From: Pelargonium tetragonum
Lineage: Eukaryota > Streptophyta > Magnoliopsida > Geraniales > Geraniaceae
Length of the DNA stretch: 22,500 nt
Reading direction: 5' to 3'
Assembly: GCA_036897445.1 (NCBI GenBank)
Contig: JAYMTL010000098.1
Span: 40,001-62,500, forward strand
In this document: one piece after another, positions 1 to 8,322 of the stretch
Layout of the letters: each line of letters opens with the position of its first letter
Position numbering within the stretch: position 1 is the first letter of the stretch
Translations under genes and position numbers: made by a program
Notes under the pieces: generated by a model
What the model saw: the letters and a program-made list of their open reading frames with translations, nothing else
What the model was told of the DNA's origin: nothing
Database searches by the model: none

Positions 1-349
1 GCCAAACCACCTGAGCGCTAGGTCCAATGTGAGTAGGATCACTTAGCCAGGCTTCATAATTGGAAAAACGAGCACCATGGAAATACATGCCACTCAGCCA
101 AAGAAAGATGATCGAGAGTTGGCCGAAATGGGCACTAAATACTTTTCGAGAGATCTCCTCCAAATCGCTGGTATGGCTATCGAAATCGTGAGCATCAGCA
201 TGTAGGTTCCAGATCCAAGTGGTAGTATCAGGCCCCTTGGCTATTGTTCTTGAGAAATGACCCGGTCTAGCCCACTCCTCGAAAGATGTTTTGATAGGAT
301 CCCTATCAACCAAAATTTTGACTTCTGGTTCCGGCGAACGAATAATCAT
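1..349 (-). CDS. psaA: psaA, photosystem I P700 apoprotein A1 (5' part only)
   Basis: This is the N-terminal part of the large reaction-centre subunit that, with PsaB, binds the P700 chlorophyll pair in the thylakoid membrane. About 116 codons are visible before the window edge. The peptide begins [20 protein letters not shown] and runs through [19 protein letters not shown] and a [16 protein letters not shown] segment, all standard for PsaA; the rest of this roughly 750-residue protein lies to the left. The start is supported by an AGGAGG ribosome-binding site five bases upstream of the ATG. The gene faces away from ycf3's upstream region in the usual psaB-psaA-ycf3 order, with both genes on the minus strand. 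No defect is seen in the visible part. Confidence 0.98.
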
Positions 350-1030
350 TGAGTCCTCCTCTTTCCGGACAACACATACAAACAAAGAGACCCGCCAACA
401 GTCAAGTAATTAGTGAACCTAGGAGAGATTTTGACAATGCCTTCTTTCTCCCATCTATCTTTTCTTTAGTTATTCACTAGAGCAATTATGATCGGGAAGC
501 CGATCCGGGGCAAGTGTTCGGATCTATTATGACATAGTTGTCAGGCGCTTAACGGACCCCTTTCAATTTGATCAAACCTTTCGGGGCTTTGAATTGCCGA
601 AAAAACCCTTTTTTTGTGCAACCTAGTGTATTCATATTTCAATTAGAAGTTTCTAGAGGAGGCTGCCTTATGTCTTACATAATTAAGAGGAATTAATAAC
701 TATTAGTACTTTAGTCCAAGCGGGCATCGTCAGTACATTACTAAAAGCTATCCGACTATCTATTCAATAGTTATCGAAGGTTATTTTGAATAACAGACAA
801 AAGAACATATATCTTCTTTACTCTATCTGTCTACGAAATGTCAGACGAAATAGAGCGCGTTTTAGAAGGGATATAATCAAATTCTTTGATTGGGTCTTCC
901 CAGAAAAAGGATTTGACTGATGGAGACAATAAAGAATTCATTCTAACAAATACAAATAGAAGTCACCCGAAAATCCAAATGAATACGAATAAAATAGATA
1001 AATAGAATAAAGAAAGAGAGTCTTCTTTTC
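350..1030. other. psaA-ycf3 spacer, no gene seen
   Basis: This AT-rich spacer holds the psaA leader and, presumably, the psaA promoter and ycf3 3' end signals. No reading frame in it resembles a known plastid gene, and no tRNA is visible. Its length is ordinary for this spacer. Confidence 0.7.
526..552 (-). promoter_or_regulatory. possible psaA promoter (weak)
   Basis: Reading on the minus strand there is a TTAAGC box (552-547), a 15-base gap and CATAAT (531-526), about 180 bases upstream of the psaA start. The -10 is fair, but the -35 is weak and the gap is short. It is offered as the best candidate seen rather than as a secure site. Confidence 0.3.
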
Positions 1031-3071
1031 TTATTCGAAACGCCTCGTAATCTTCAACCAATTCTGTGCTTCAATATAATTACCAGGAGTAAGCGATATA
1101 GCTTGTTTCCAATACTCAGCAGCTTGGTCGAACCAAGCCTCCGCAATTTCGGAATCTCCCTGGCGAATGGCCTGTTCGCCCCGGTCGGAATAGGCGGGTC
1201 AATTCCTTCCCCTAGAACCGTACTTGAGGGTTTCCTACCTCATACGGCTCCGCAATCCATAATCCATTCTTTTGGTTTTTCTTTTTTTGGGAATGTGAAT
1301 CTGCCCTATTTCATTCAAGGGGATTCCCGATGGATCTCAGTTATTTAGGATTAACCAAAAGAGGCGAATTCCGTGAGTTTCAAACTTTCATTTTGATTAA
1401 TGATTGATTTGAGTTTTCTCTCTTTTCCCACCCTCAGAAGAATAAAGCATGGGTCGCTATTCTTCTATTCTACTCAGTTTCTGATCTGAAAGGTAACTAT
1501 CTCAGTTTCATAGAGAAAGAAATGAGTATAGAATCTTTGAAAAAGGCTTTTGTTCATAAGAAGGAAAAGAAAAGCCTTACTATCTTTGGGATCTGATGCT
1601 ACGCCGCTGCTCAATACCTTAATCTTAGGGGATCCGCTCGATTACATAAGCGAATTCCTAACTTTTATCTCATATCATGAGATAAGTAATAAGTAAGCAG
1701 TTCTTACTGTCTCAGCTCGGCTAAAAACCTCGCAAATTGATATTGATCCTTACGGCGCTTCCTCTATCAATTAGATCCTTTATCCATAGAAGAAAGTCTA
1801 TAGGCATACCTCTTTGTCTTATTTCGACTTATACGAAGTCTCTTTCTTTGCTACAGCTGGTAAAAATCGTTGCTTTGGACGATGCATATGTAGCAAGCCT
1901 TTTTTTGTTTTAGTATTTCATAGGGGATTCTCCTCTTACCTTTCTTTCCTTTTTTCTTTCTATAGTGGAGATAGCCGCACGTAATGACAGATCACAGCCA
2001 TATTATTCAAAGCTTGTGGTAAGAACGGGTTTCGTTCGAGTGCCCGAAAATAATATTCCAAAGCTTTCGTATGTTCTCCGTTACTTGTATGGAGAAGGCC
2101 TATGTTATAGAGGATATAGCTTCGATCATAGGGATCCATTTCTAGTCGCATCGCTTCATAATAATTCTGTAAAGCTTCCGCATAATTTCCTTCGGATTGA
2201 GCCGACATCCGTTACGGTCGTCATTCGATTTCAGGAATCTCCGTTCCAAAACCGTACGTGATCTTTTCATCTCATACGGCTCCTCCCTTAACTTATGTGT
2301 ATAATGATAATGGTACACGGAATCAAAAAAGATTGAAATTGCCTCATTATTCACTTAGCGGGGCTAGTGTTTTTACAAGAAATCTCTAGCCAACCTTCCT
2401 TCAAAATAGTTTATATTAACATAAAGCGTATTGGTACCCGAGAAAAAGGGCGAATTCTAAAAAGGGATTTGTCCTCAACGCCCCCTAATTCCTGGGAATG
2501 GGGCACTTCAACAGTCTTCGATGGTTATACGTGTATTCAAAGTACGAACGAGATGGATGTTTCTTGTACCAACCATTCTTCTTAGTCCCGATCCCGATAA
2601 GGACAAGGGGTAATTTATAACAAAGGTTTCGTGTTGTTGATTCCTAGACGTAGTGCTTCTTCTCCTCTGCCGCCCATTGGGACTAGTCGAATAAGGTTCA
2701 CCCACATTTATAGAACCTAAAAAGGTCTAACCTTTCGCTCAATACTAGAATCAATCGACAATTGAAGCATCTGAGGTTGCATTAATCGGGGATACACGAC
2801 AGAAGGAATTGTTTTTTTGGTGTTGAAAAACTTCACCTTCAACAAGCGTAGATTTCTTTCTATAAATCTTTTTTTCTTTCTATCCAGAAATGTCTTTCTC
2901 CTAAGTTAAGTACGGAGAGCGGTAAAAAAAAAAGAATCAAATCACACCATCTCTGTAATAGGTAAAAGCCTCCCTTTCTCCTGAAGTTGTAGGAATTATT
3001 CGTAATAAGATGTTGGCTACAATTGAGAAGGTCTTATCAATAAAATTTCCATTTATCCGTGATCTAGGCAT
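1031..3071 (-). CDS. ycf3: ycf3 (pafI), photosystem I assembly TPR protein, three exons
   Basis: Ycf3 is a thylakoid-associated tetratricopeptide-repeat protein that helps assemble PsaA/PsaB into photosystem I. The exons on the minus strand are 3071-2948 (124 bp), 2210-1981 (230 bp) and 1183-1031 (153 bp). Together they give 168 codons plus stop, exactly the usual length. Exon 1 begins [20 protein letters not shown]. Exon 2 carries [20 protein letters not shown] and the TPR-type segment [20 protein letters not shown]. Exon 3 runs from [20 protein letters not shown] to ITRRFE and the stop. Exon lengths match the family, and the splice sites fit group II rules: introns start GTGTG and GTGCG and both end in AC. 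Both introns are retained. The odd feature is the neighbour: trnG-GCC lies next to its 5' end where trnS-GGA is usual. Confidence 0.97.
1184..1980 (-). other. group II intron 2 of ycf3
   Basis: This intron of about 797 bp begins GTGCGG after the exon 2 codons for CHY and ends ...CCGAC before the CGG codon of exon 3. Near its 3' end (1250-1215 on the minus strand) is a GAGCCGTATGAGG...GTACGGTTC hairpin, the conserved catalytic domain V, with room for domain VI before the splice site. No maturase frame is inside. Confidence 0.92.
2211..2947 (-). other. group II intron 1 of ycf3
   Basis: This intron of about 737 bp starts GTGTGATTTG and ends ...CGTAAC. A domain V hairpin with GAGCCGTATGAG paired to CGTACGGTTT lies at about 2282-2248 on the minus strand. 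Frames seen in it on either strand are short and unrelated to any plastid gene I know. The splice sites join exons in a phase that gives the standard Asp-Gly-Met junction. Confidence 0.92.
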
Positions 3072-3156
3072 AGGGAGCAATCCATTCTATAATTCTTTTC
3101 ATTTTCTCTTGCGAGAAAACGATCCCACAAACAAAGGAATTGTACAGTGCAAAATA

Positions 3157-3179
3157 GCATAATAATAACCATATTATGC
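3157..3179. other. small stem-loop between ycf3 and trnG-GCC
   Basis: GCATAATA and TATTATGC form a perfect 8-bp stem with a 7-base loop. It lies in the unusual ycf3-trnG junction, 17 bases before the tRNA. It may be a processing or stability element, or only an AT-rich palindrome left at a rearrangement point. Confidence 0.5.
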
Positions 3180-3196
3180 ATTTTGCGTCCGCGGGT

Positions 3197-3267
3197 GCGG
3201 ATATAGTCGAGTGGTACAATTTCTCTTTGCCAAGGAGAAGACGTGGGTTCGATTCCCACTATCCGCT
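3197..3267 (+). tRNA. trnG-GCC: tRNA-Gly (GCC)
   Basis: This is a 71-nt cloverleaf. The acceptor stem is GCGGATA paired with TATCCGC, the anticodon GCC sits in a CTTTGCCAA loop, and the T-arm has GGGTTCGATTCCC. It matches plastid trnG-GCC. CCA is not encoded, as expected. In most angiosperms this gene lies between psbZ and trnfM; here it sits alone between ycf3 and an unidentified frame, so it marks a rearrangement or is a displaced copy. Confidence 0.97.
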
Positions 3268-3300
3268 CAATAGAAAGAAAAGAATTGAAATGGAAGCTCG

Positions 3301-4053
3301 CTATAGTAATTTTTTTACGATAAAAATCAGCGTCGCCTGGTTGCACTTCCAGGCCATTACCAAAAGATAGACTATACTGTATTTTACTATAAAGTCTTTC
3401 TCTTTTTGTTCCCGAAAGTCCTTGTGAATACTACGTAGCAAATAGTAGATTAGGACTATTTCTACTATTCGAAAAAATAAGGTTGCTCGTTGCAACCTAA
3501 AGGCTCGCATTATTGGAGCGATGCCTTCAGGCGGCAAAGAGAGGGATGTAAGAGACTTCCCTCTGCAGATCAGATCCCGCAGATCGAAGACGAGGTTGAA
3601 CCAGAATAGTTCAACCACCCCGATAGAGAAAATGGGGATTGATCGTTCGCACGTATGCCCAAGGAGGGTTTTGGGGAATAATAAAAAACCCCACTTTCTA
3701 TTTAAAGAAGAAAGAAACCTGCGGGTTTGAAAGAACTCCTTCCGAATTTCTGTCACACCAGCTAGTATGACAGAGCGCCATTTCTCATACTGGAAGAATA
3801 AAAACAGCACATAGGCTGAATTGATAATCCCGTAGAGTAAATAGATACCTTCCCCCAGGGATACGAAGAAGCACACCACCAGAAATGTACCTACGAAGGT
3901 ATAGACCAATCGGGCAATCAGCGCCAATATTTGTCTGATTGCCTTTTTGATCAATATCCGCACAAACTTCCCCACCCTTTTTCTTTTTATTAAAAGTGTT
4001 ATGTAAAGAAAACATGAGGAAGGACCACCCGTACTTATACGTATCTTTTTCAT
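3301..4053 (-). CDS. unidentified 250-codon membrane-protein-like ORF
   Basis: I do not recognise this frame as any plastid gene. It does not look like cemA, ccsA, ycf4, an ndh subunit or the ycf1 N-terminus. It starts MKKIRIST and has a basic region (residues 23-40, KRKRVGKFVRILIKK). By eye, hydrophobic stretches lie at about 42-66, 69-88, 139-158, 192-208 and 222-236, separated by charged loops, so it would be a multi-pass membrane protein. A GGAGG ribosome-binding site lies seven bases before the ATG, and a promoter-like pair at 4316-4288 faces it. GC content of several 60-base blocks inside (about 48-53% by hand count) is well above the surrounding spacer. It ends 33 bases from trnG-GCC, transcribed in the opposite direction. 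It could be a genuine lineage-specific gene, a fast-evolving relict, DNA from the mitochondrion, or a chance frame. Confidence 0.5.
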   Translation of the reverse strand: MKKIRISTGGPSSCFLYITLLIKRKRVGKFVRILIKKAIRQILALIARLVYTFVGTFLVVCFFVSLGEGIYLLYGIINSAYVLFLFFQYEKWRSVILAGVTEIRKEFFQTRRFLSSLNRKWGFLLFPKTLLGHTCERSIPIFSIGVVELFWFNLVFDLRDLICRGKSLTSLSLPPEGIAPIMRAFRLQRATLFFRIVEIVLIYYLLRSIHKDFREQKEKDFIVKYSIVYLLVMAWKCNQATLIFIVKKLL

Positions 4054-4287
4054 CTAGTACCTCCAATTTCAGTTCAGTTTCGAATCTATCTATGAATCTC
4101 TTCGTAGAGATTTCAATTTCTATAAGACAAAATAACATGATATTAGATTTTCATATTGAATCAACCAACGATTGGTTGGGCCTTGGTCGGACCCCTTAAC
4201 TAGAACTAGGTAAGGGGATTAATATAATTAATCCCACTTTTACCACTAGACAAATCTGGTACAAGAACTTTTATCGTTGGAATTTTT

Positions 4288-4316
4288 ATTTTAGAAAATA
4301 AAAGGTATCCTGTCAA
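4288..4316 (-). promoter_or_regulatory. candidate divergent promoter facing the 250-codon ORF
   Basis: On the minus strand TTGACA (4316-4311) is followed by a 17-base gap and TAAAAT (4293-4288), close to the bacterial-type consensus used by the plastid-encoded polymerase. The TTGACA belongs to the left arm of the inverted repeat and mirrors the -35 box of the trnE promoter. The start codon of the facing ORF is about 235 bases downstream. Confidence 0.5.
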
Positions 4317-4472
4317 GGTTGAACATAACCTAAGTGGATGTTTTATCACTTTCTTTCAAAAAAGTGATGAACCAAAGTTTTCAAAACAAAAATAGGACTA
4401 TCGATCAAAAAATAGGATTGGTCATTGGTCAATGGAATAAAAAACATCCACTTAGGTTATGTTTATCTTGAC
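4311..4472. repeat. long inverted repeat, arms of about 36 bp
   Basis: The left arm (4311-4346) and right arm (4437-4472) are near-perfect reverse complements sharing the core ACATAACCTAAGTGGATG; they differ mainly at a few bases near TGTCAAG and by a length change in a T run. The loop is about 90 bases and has its own small hairpin (ATCACTTT with AAAGTGAT). The outer ends carry TGTCAA and TTGACA, so each arm supplies a -35-like box pointing outwards. Confidence 0.85.
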
Positions 4473-4497
4473 AATTTTAAAAAACTGTTCATACTAT
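4468..4497 (+). promoter_or_regulatory. trnE-trnY-trnD promoter
   Basis: TTGACA (4468-4473) is followed by an 18-base gap and TACTAT (4492-4497), ending 32 bases before trnE. A bacterial-type promoter in this position is known for the trnE-trnY-trnD operon. The right arm of the inverted repeat covers most of the -35 box. Confidence 0.7.
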
Positions 4498-4529
4498 GAG
4501 CATAGTTATGATGGCAGCCGGGTCAGTAT

Positions 4530-4602
4530 GCCCCCATCGTCTAGTGGTTCAGGACATCTCTCTTTCAAGGAGGCAGCGGGGATTCGACTTCCCCTGGGGG
4601 TG
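4530..4602 (+). tRNA. trnE-UUC: tRNA-Glu (UUC)
   Basis: This is a 73-nt gene with acceptor GCCCCCA/TGGGGGT, anticodon TTC in CTCTTTCAAGGAG, and T-arm GGGGATTCGACTTCCCC. Plastid tRNA-Glu serves translation and is also the substrate of glutamyl-tRNA reductase for chlorophyll and haem synthesis. The body matches the conserved plastid sequence. The discriminator position reads G (4602), where I recall A in typical plastid trnE. It is first in the trnE-trnY-trnD cluster. Confidence 0.97.
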
Positions 4603-4661
4603 GGGTACTAGGAAAGGAAGTTGAGTGTGGATTATCCACAAGCCTATAATTTTTTCTTCCT

Positions 4662-4745
4662 GGGTCGATGCCCGAGCGGTTAATGGGGACGGACTGTAAA
4701 TTCGTTGGCAATATGTCTACGCTGGTTCAAATCCAGCTCGACCCA
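4662..4745 (+). tRNA. trnY-GUA: tRNA-Tyr (GUA)
   Basis: This 84-nt gene has the long variable arm of a class II tRNA. The acceptor GGGTCGA pairs with TCGACCC, the anticodon GTA sits in GACTGTAAATTC, and the T-arm has GGTTCAAATCC. It lies 59 bases after trnE, the normal cluster order. The short spacer contains the palindrome TGTGGATTATCCACA, which may help processing. Confidence 0.97.
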
Positions 4746-5000
4746 ACAATTCGTTGATCCATCATGAAATGGCACAACCCATTTGTTTTCCTGAAATGCG
4801 GGTTTCTTCTTCAGTTTCCTTATTTTCTTTATTTTGATTTTTTTGTTCCCGCAAAGAAAAGAAATGAGAGTGAAAGGGTGAAACAAAGTCACTATAAAAA
4901 AAGTCTTTTTCCAGTGAAAGTCAGTCGATTTGTCAATAACGAAACGAAAGGAGTACTAGGCATCCATGCCACTCTCACTGCCACTCTCACTTAATGTCTT

Positions 5001-5075
5001 GGGATTGTAGTTCAATTTGGTCAGAGCACCGCCCTGTCAAGGCGGAAGTTGCGGGTTCGAGACCCGTCAGTCCCG
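5001..5075 (+). tRNA. trnD-GUC: tRNA-Asp (GUC)
   Basis: The acceptor GGGATTG pairs with CAGTCCC, the anticodon GTC sits in CCCTGTCAAGG, and the T-arm has GGGTTCGAGACCC. At 75 nt it is one base longer than the usual plastid gene: the D-loop reads CAATTTGG where CAATTGG is typical, so one extra T seems inserted. The cloverleaf is otherwise sound. It is the last gene of the trnE-trnY-trnD cluster, 255 bases after trnY. Confidence 0.95.
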
Positions 5076-6371
<1,296 letters not shown>

Positions 6372-6455
6372 AACTCGGCTTCTTCTATCTTATAGAAATG
6401 GAAAGAAAAAAGATTCCAATTTCGTGTCTTAAATGAAAGGAGCGAACTAGAATCA

Positions 6456-6536
6456 ACATTACAATATACAATTATTATGGTAGAAAGAAAGATTCATCTA
6501 TTTCTTTCTACCATCTAGAGATTTTCATTGTAATGT
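6456..6536 (+). terminator. nested stem-loop 3' of psbM
   Basis: An inner perfect 14-bp stem (6477-6490 with 6501-6514, 10-base loop) is enclosed by a second perfect 10-bp stem, ACATTACAAT (6456-6465) with ATTGTAATGT (6527-6536). It lies 85 bases after the psbM stop. Plastid 3' stem-loops usually define and protect mRNA ends rather than terminate transcription efficiently. The structure is symmetric, so it could also serve the petN transcript coming the other way. Confidence 0.75.
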
Positions 6537-6604
6537 AAAAGGGTTTACTCTACTCTATAAGGATATAACCGGCTTAATATAGAGAAACTCACCATAGGTA
6601 CCCT

Positions 6605-6628
6605 CATTACATATATAAATATGTAATG
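6605..6628. other. 10-bp palindrome in the psbM-petN spacer
   Basis: CATTACATAT and ATATGTAATG form a perfect 10-bp stem with a 4-base loop. It sits between the convergent genes psbM and petN, about 300 bases beyond the petN stop, and may be a 3' end element for petN. The rest of 6372-6927 holds no gene. Confidence 0.5.
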
Positions 6629-6877
6629 TGCATACCACCCCGATTCTATTTCAAAGTGAAAAGGAGGAACTGCTCGCTCTCATTGTCCATTCGTCTGTAC
6701 CCCGCTTATTTTCTTGTCGAAATACAAGCATGGGGTGAAATCGTTTTTTGATTGAAAGGGTATTATTCATATATCTTATTTTTCTTCATCTAGATTATTC
6801 CTAGAATACATTTACATTACTTCACGATTAGAATTTCGAAAGAATTCTCTGTTTTTTTTTCAATAGTATATCTCAAT

Positions 6878-7053
<176 letters not shown>

Positions 7054-7125
7054 TCATTATTGTTCACTAATAATAGTGAAATTAGTGGCGAAGAGTCAAA
7101 AAGGGATTCACCTCTTTTGTTGATC

Positions 7126-7196
7126 AGGCGACACCCAGATTTGAACTGGGGAATAAGGATTTGCAGTCCCCCGCCTTACCGCTCGGCCATGTCGCC
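7126..7196 (-). tRNA. trnC-GCA: tRNA-Cys (GCA)
   Basis: Read on the minus strand this is a 71-nt cloverleaf: acceptor GGCGACA with TGTCGCC, anticodon GCA in GACTGCAAATC, and T-arm CCAGTTCAAATCTGG. It is the usual gene between petN and rpoB and lies 108 bases upstream of petN on the same strand. Confidence 0.97.
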
Positions 7197-8322
7197 AAAA
7201 GGATACCAAATAGATGAAAATATTCGCCTTTTGTTTCCGTTTAGGGAGAGGGCTTCCTAAACTTCTTTTTTTTTATTATTAGACTTGGATATTGAATCTG
7301 AGTACCTTCCCTAAAAGAAAGGAAACCCCTACCTCTCTTTTCTTTTGGGACGGAATCCATCCTTCCTTTGTATAGTATCTTAAAACACACTCTACCCCCC
7401 CTCTCTTTCTTTTCTTTTCTATTGAAAGTTAGATTTTGGATTTTCGGTCGCAAAAACCAAACAAAAGGAACCCTTAACTATTGGCCGTAAACTCCAGTAT
7501 GATTCTTAGAATTGAATTTCAAACCGTCTTTCCCTGCGGATACTACTGATATAAGACAATCAAAATGGATACATAACTAAAAAAAATCTTTCTTTTTGTG
7601 TTTCTATAATCGAAATTATAACAGCAATGTTGGGTATTTGTAAACCCCAAAACAAAAGATGTTACACAAATTTTGAAACTTTAAACAAGTATTCTCTTTG
7701 TTTGTAGAGGATACCTTTAGGGAATTCTCGCGAAAGTATCGTGCTTTGATTTTTTCAAAGAATAGAAAATAGAAATTTGGATAGAGCACGACATGCTTCA
7801 ATCGTATTCTACTCAAAAATAGGTAAAAAGATCTCTCTTCTCTGCGAATCCTTTATTTGAACAACGGAATCCGCGAATAGGTACTAAAAAACTCAACTCT
7901 ATCTTGTTTCTGATTCTTCTGATTCTTATGTCTTTATTATGGCCCCGAACAGATTCAATCGCGAATTTCTTTATTATTTGTCTGGTATCCAATGGGATTG
8001 GCTATGGAATATCAGAATAATGGTAGAAATGACATCATTTTTTTGTTTTTTTCTATTCTATACAAAACTCCGTCCAAGTGTCTTTTATCAATTCCTTTCC
8101 ATTCGTATCTGTTTCAATTCCAATTTGCGTATCCAATTCTCTTCATTTCTCCGTCCATACGTATTTCGTATCTTATAGATGTGATGTACGGGGGTTGGGT
8201 CAAATTTCATGTGATTTAGTCTAGTAAACAGAATCTAAATTCCATCATTGCTAGATCGCTCCATATGATTGGATGAAGACTGAGCGAATACTGGGATTTA
8301 TTCGATAAATGGGGAATTCAAA
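7197..8322. other. trnC-rpoB spacer, no gene seen
   Basis: This is a 1.1-kb AT-rich spacer. A compound hairpin lies at 7739-7791 (TCGTGCT with AGCACGA, enclosing CTTTGA/TCAAAG), and a 9-bp unit TCTGATTCT is repeated in tandem near 7911-7928. The rpoB leader and its promoters, usually read by the nuclear-encoded phage-type polymerase, should lie here, but I cannot point to a certain site. Confidence 0.65.

Larger units (their letters stand above)
4054..4529. other. spacer between the 250-codon ORF and trnE
   Basis: No gene is seen here. The left part holds the leader of the minus-strand ORF. The right part is taken up by a long inverted repeat and by divergent promoter-like boxes described separately. 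trnT-GGU, the usual neighbour of trnE, is absent. Confidence 0.7.

Noticed and set aside
1103-1348. An 81-codon plus-strand frame over ycf3 exon 3 and intron 2
   Set aside because: It is antisense to a confirmed exon and the intron's domain V, and has no relation to known proteins.
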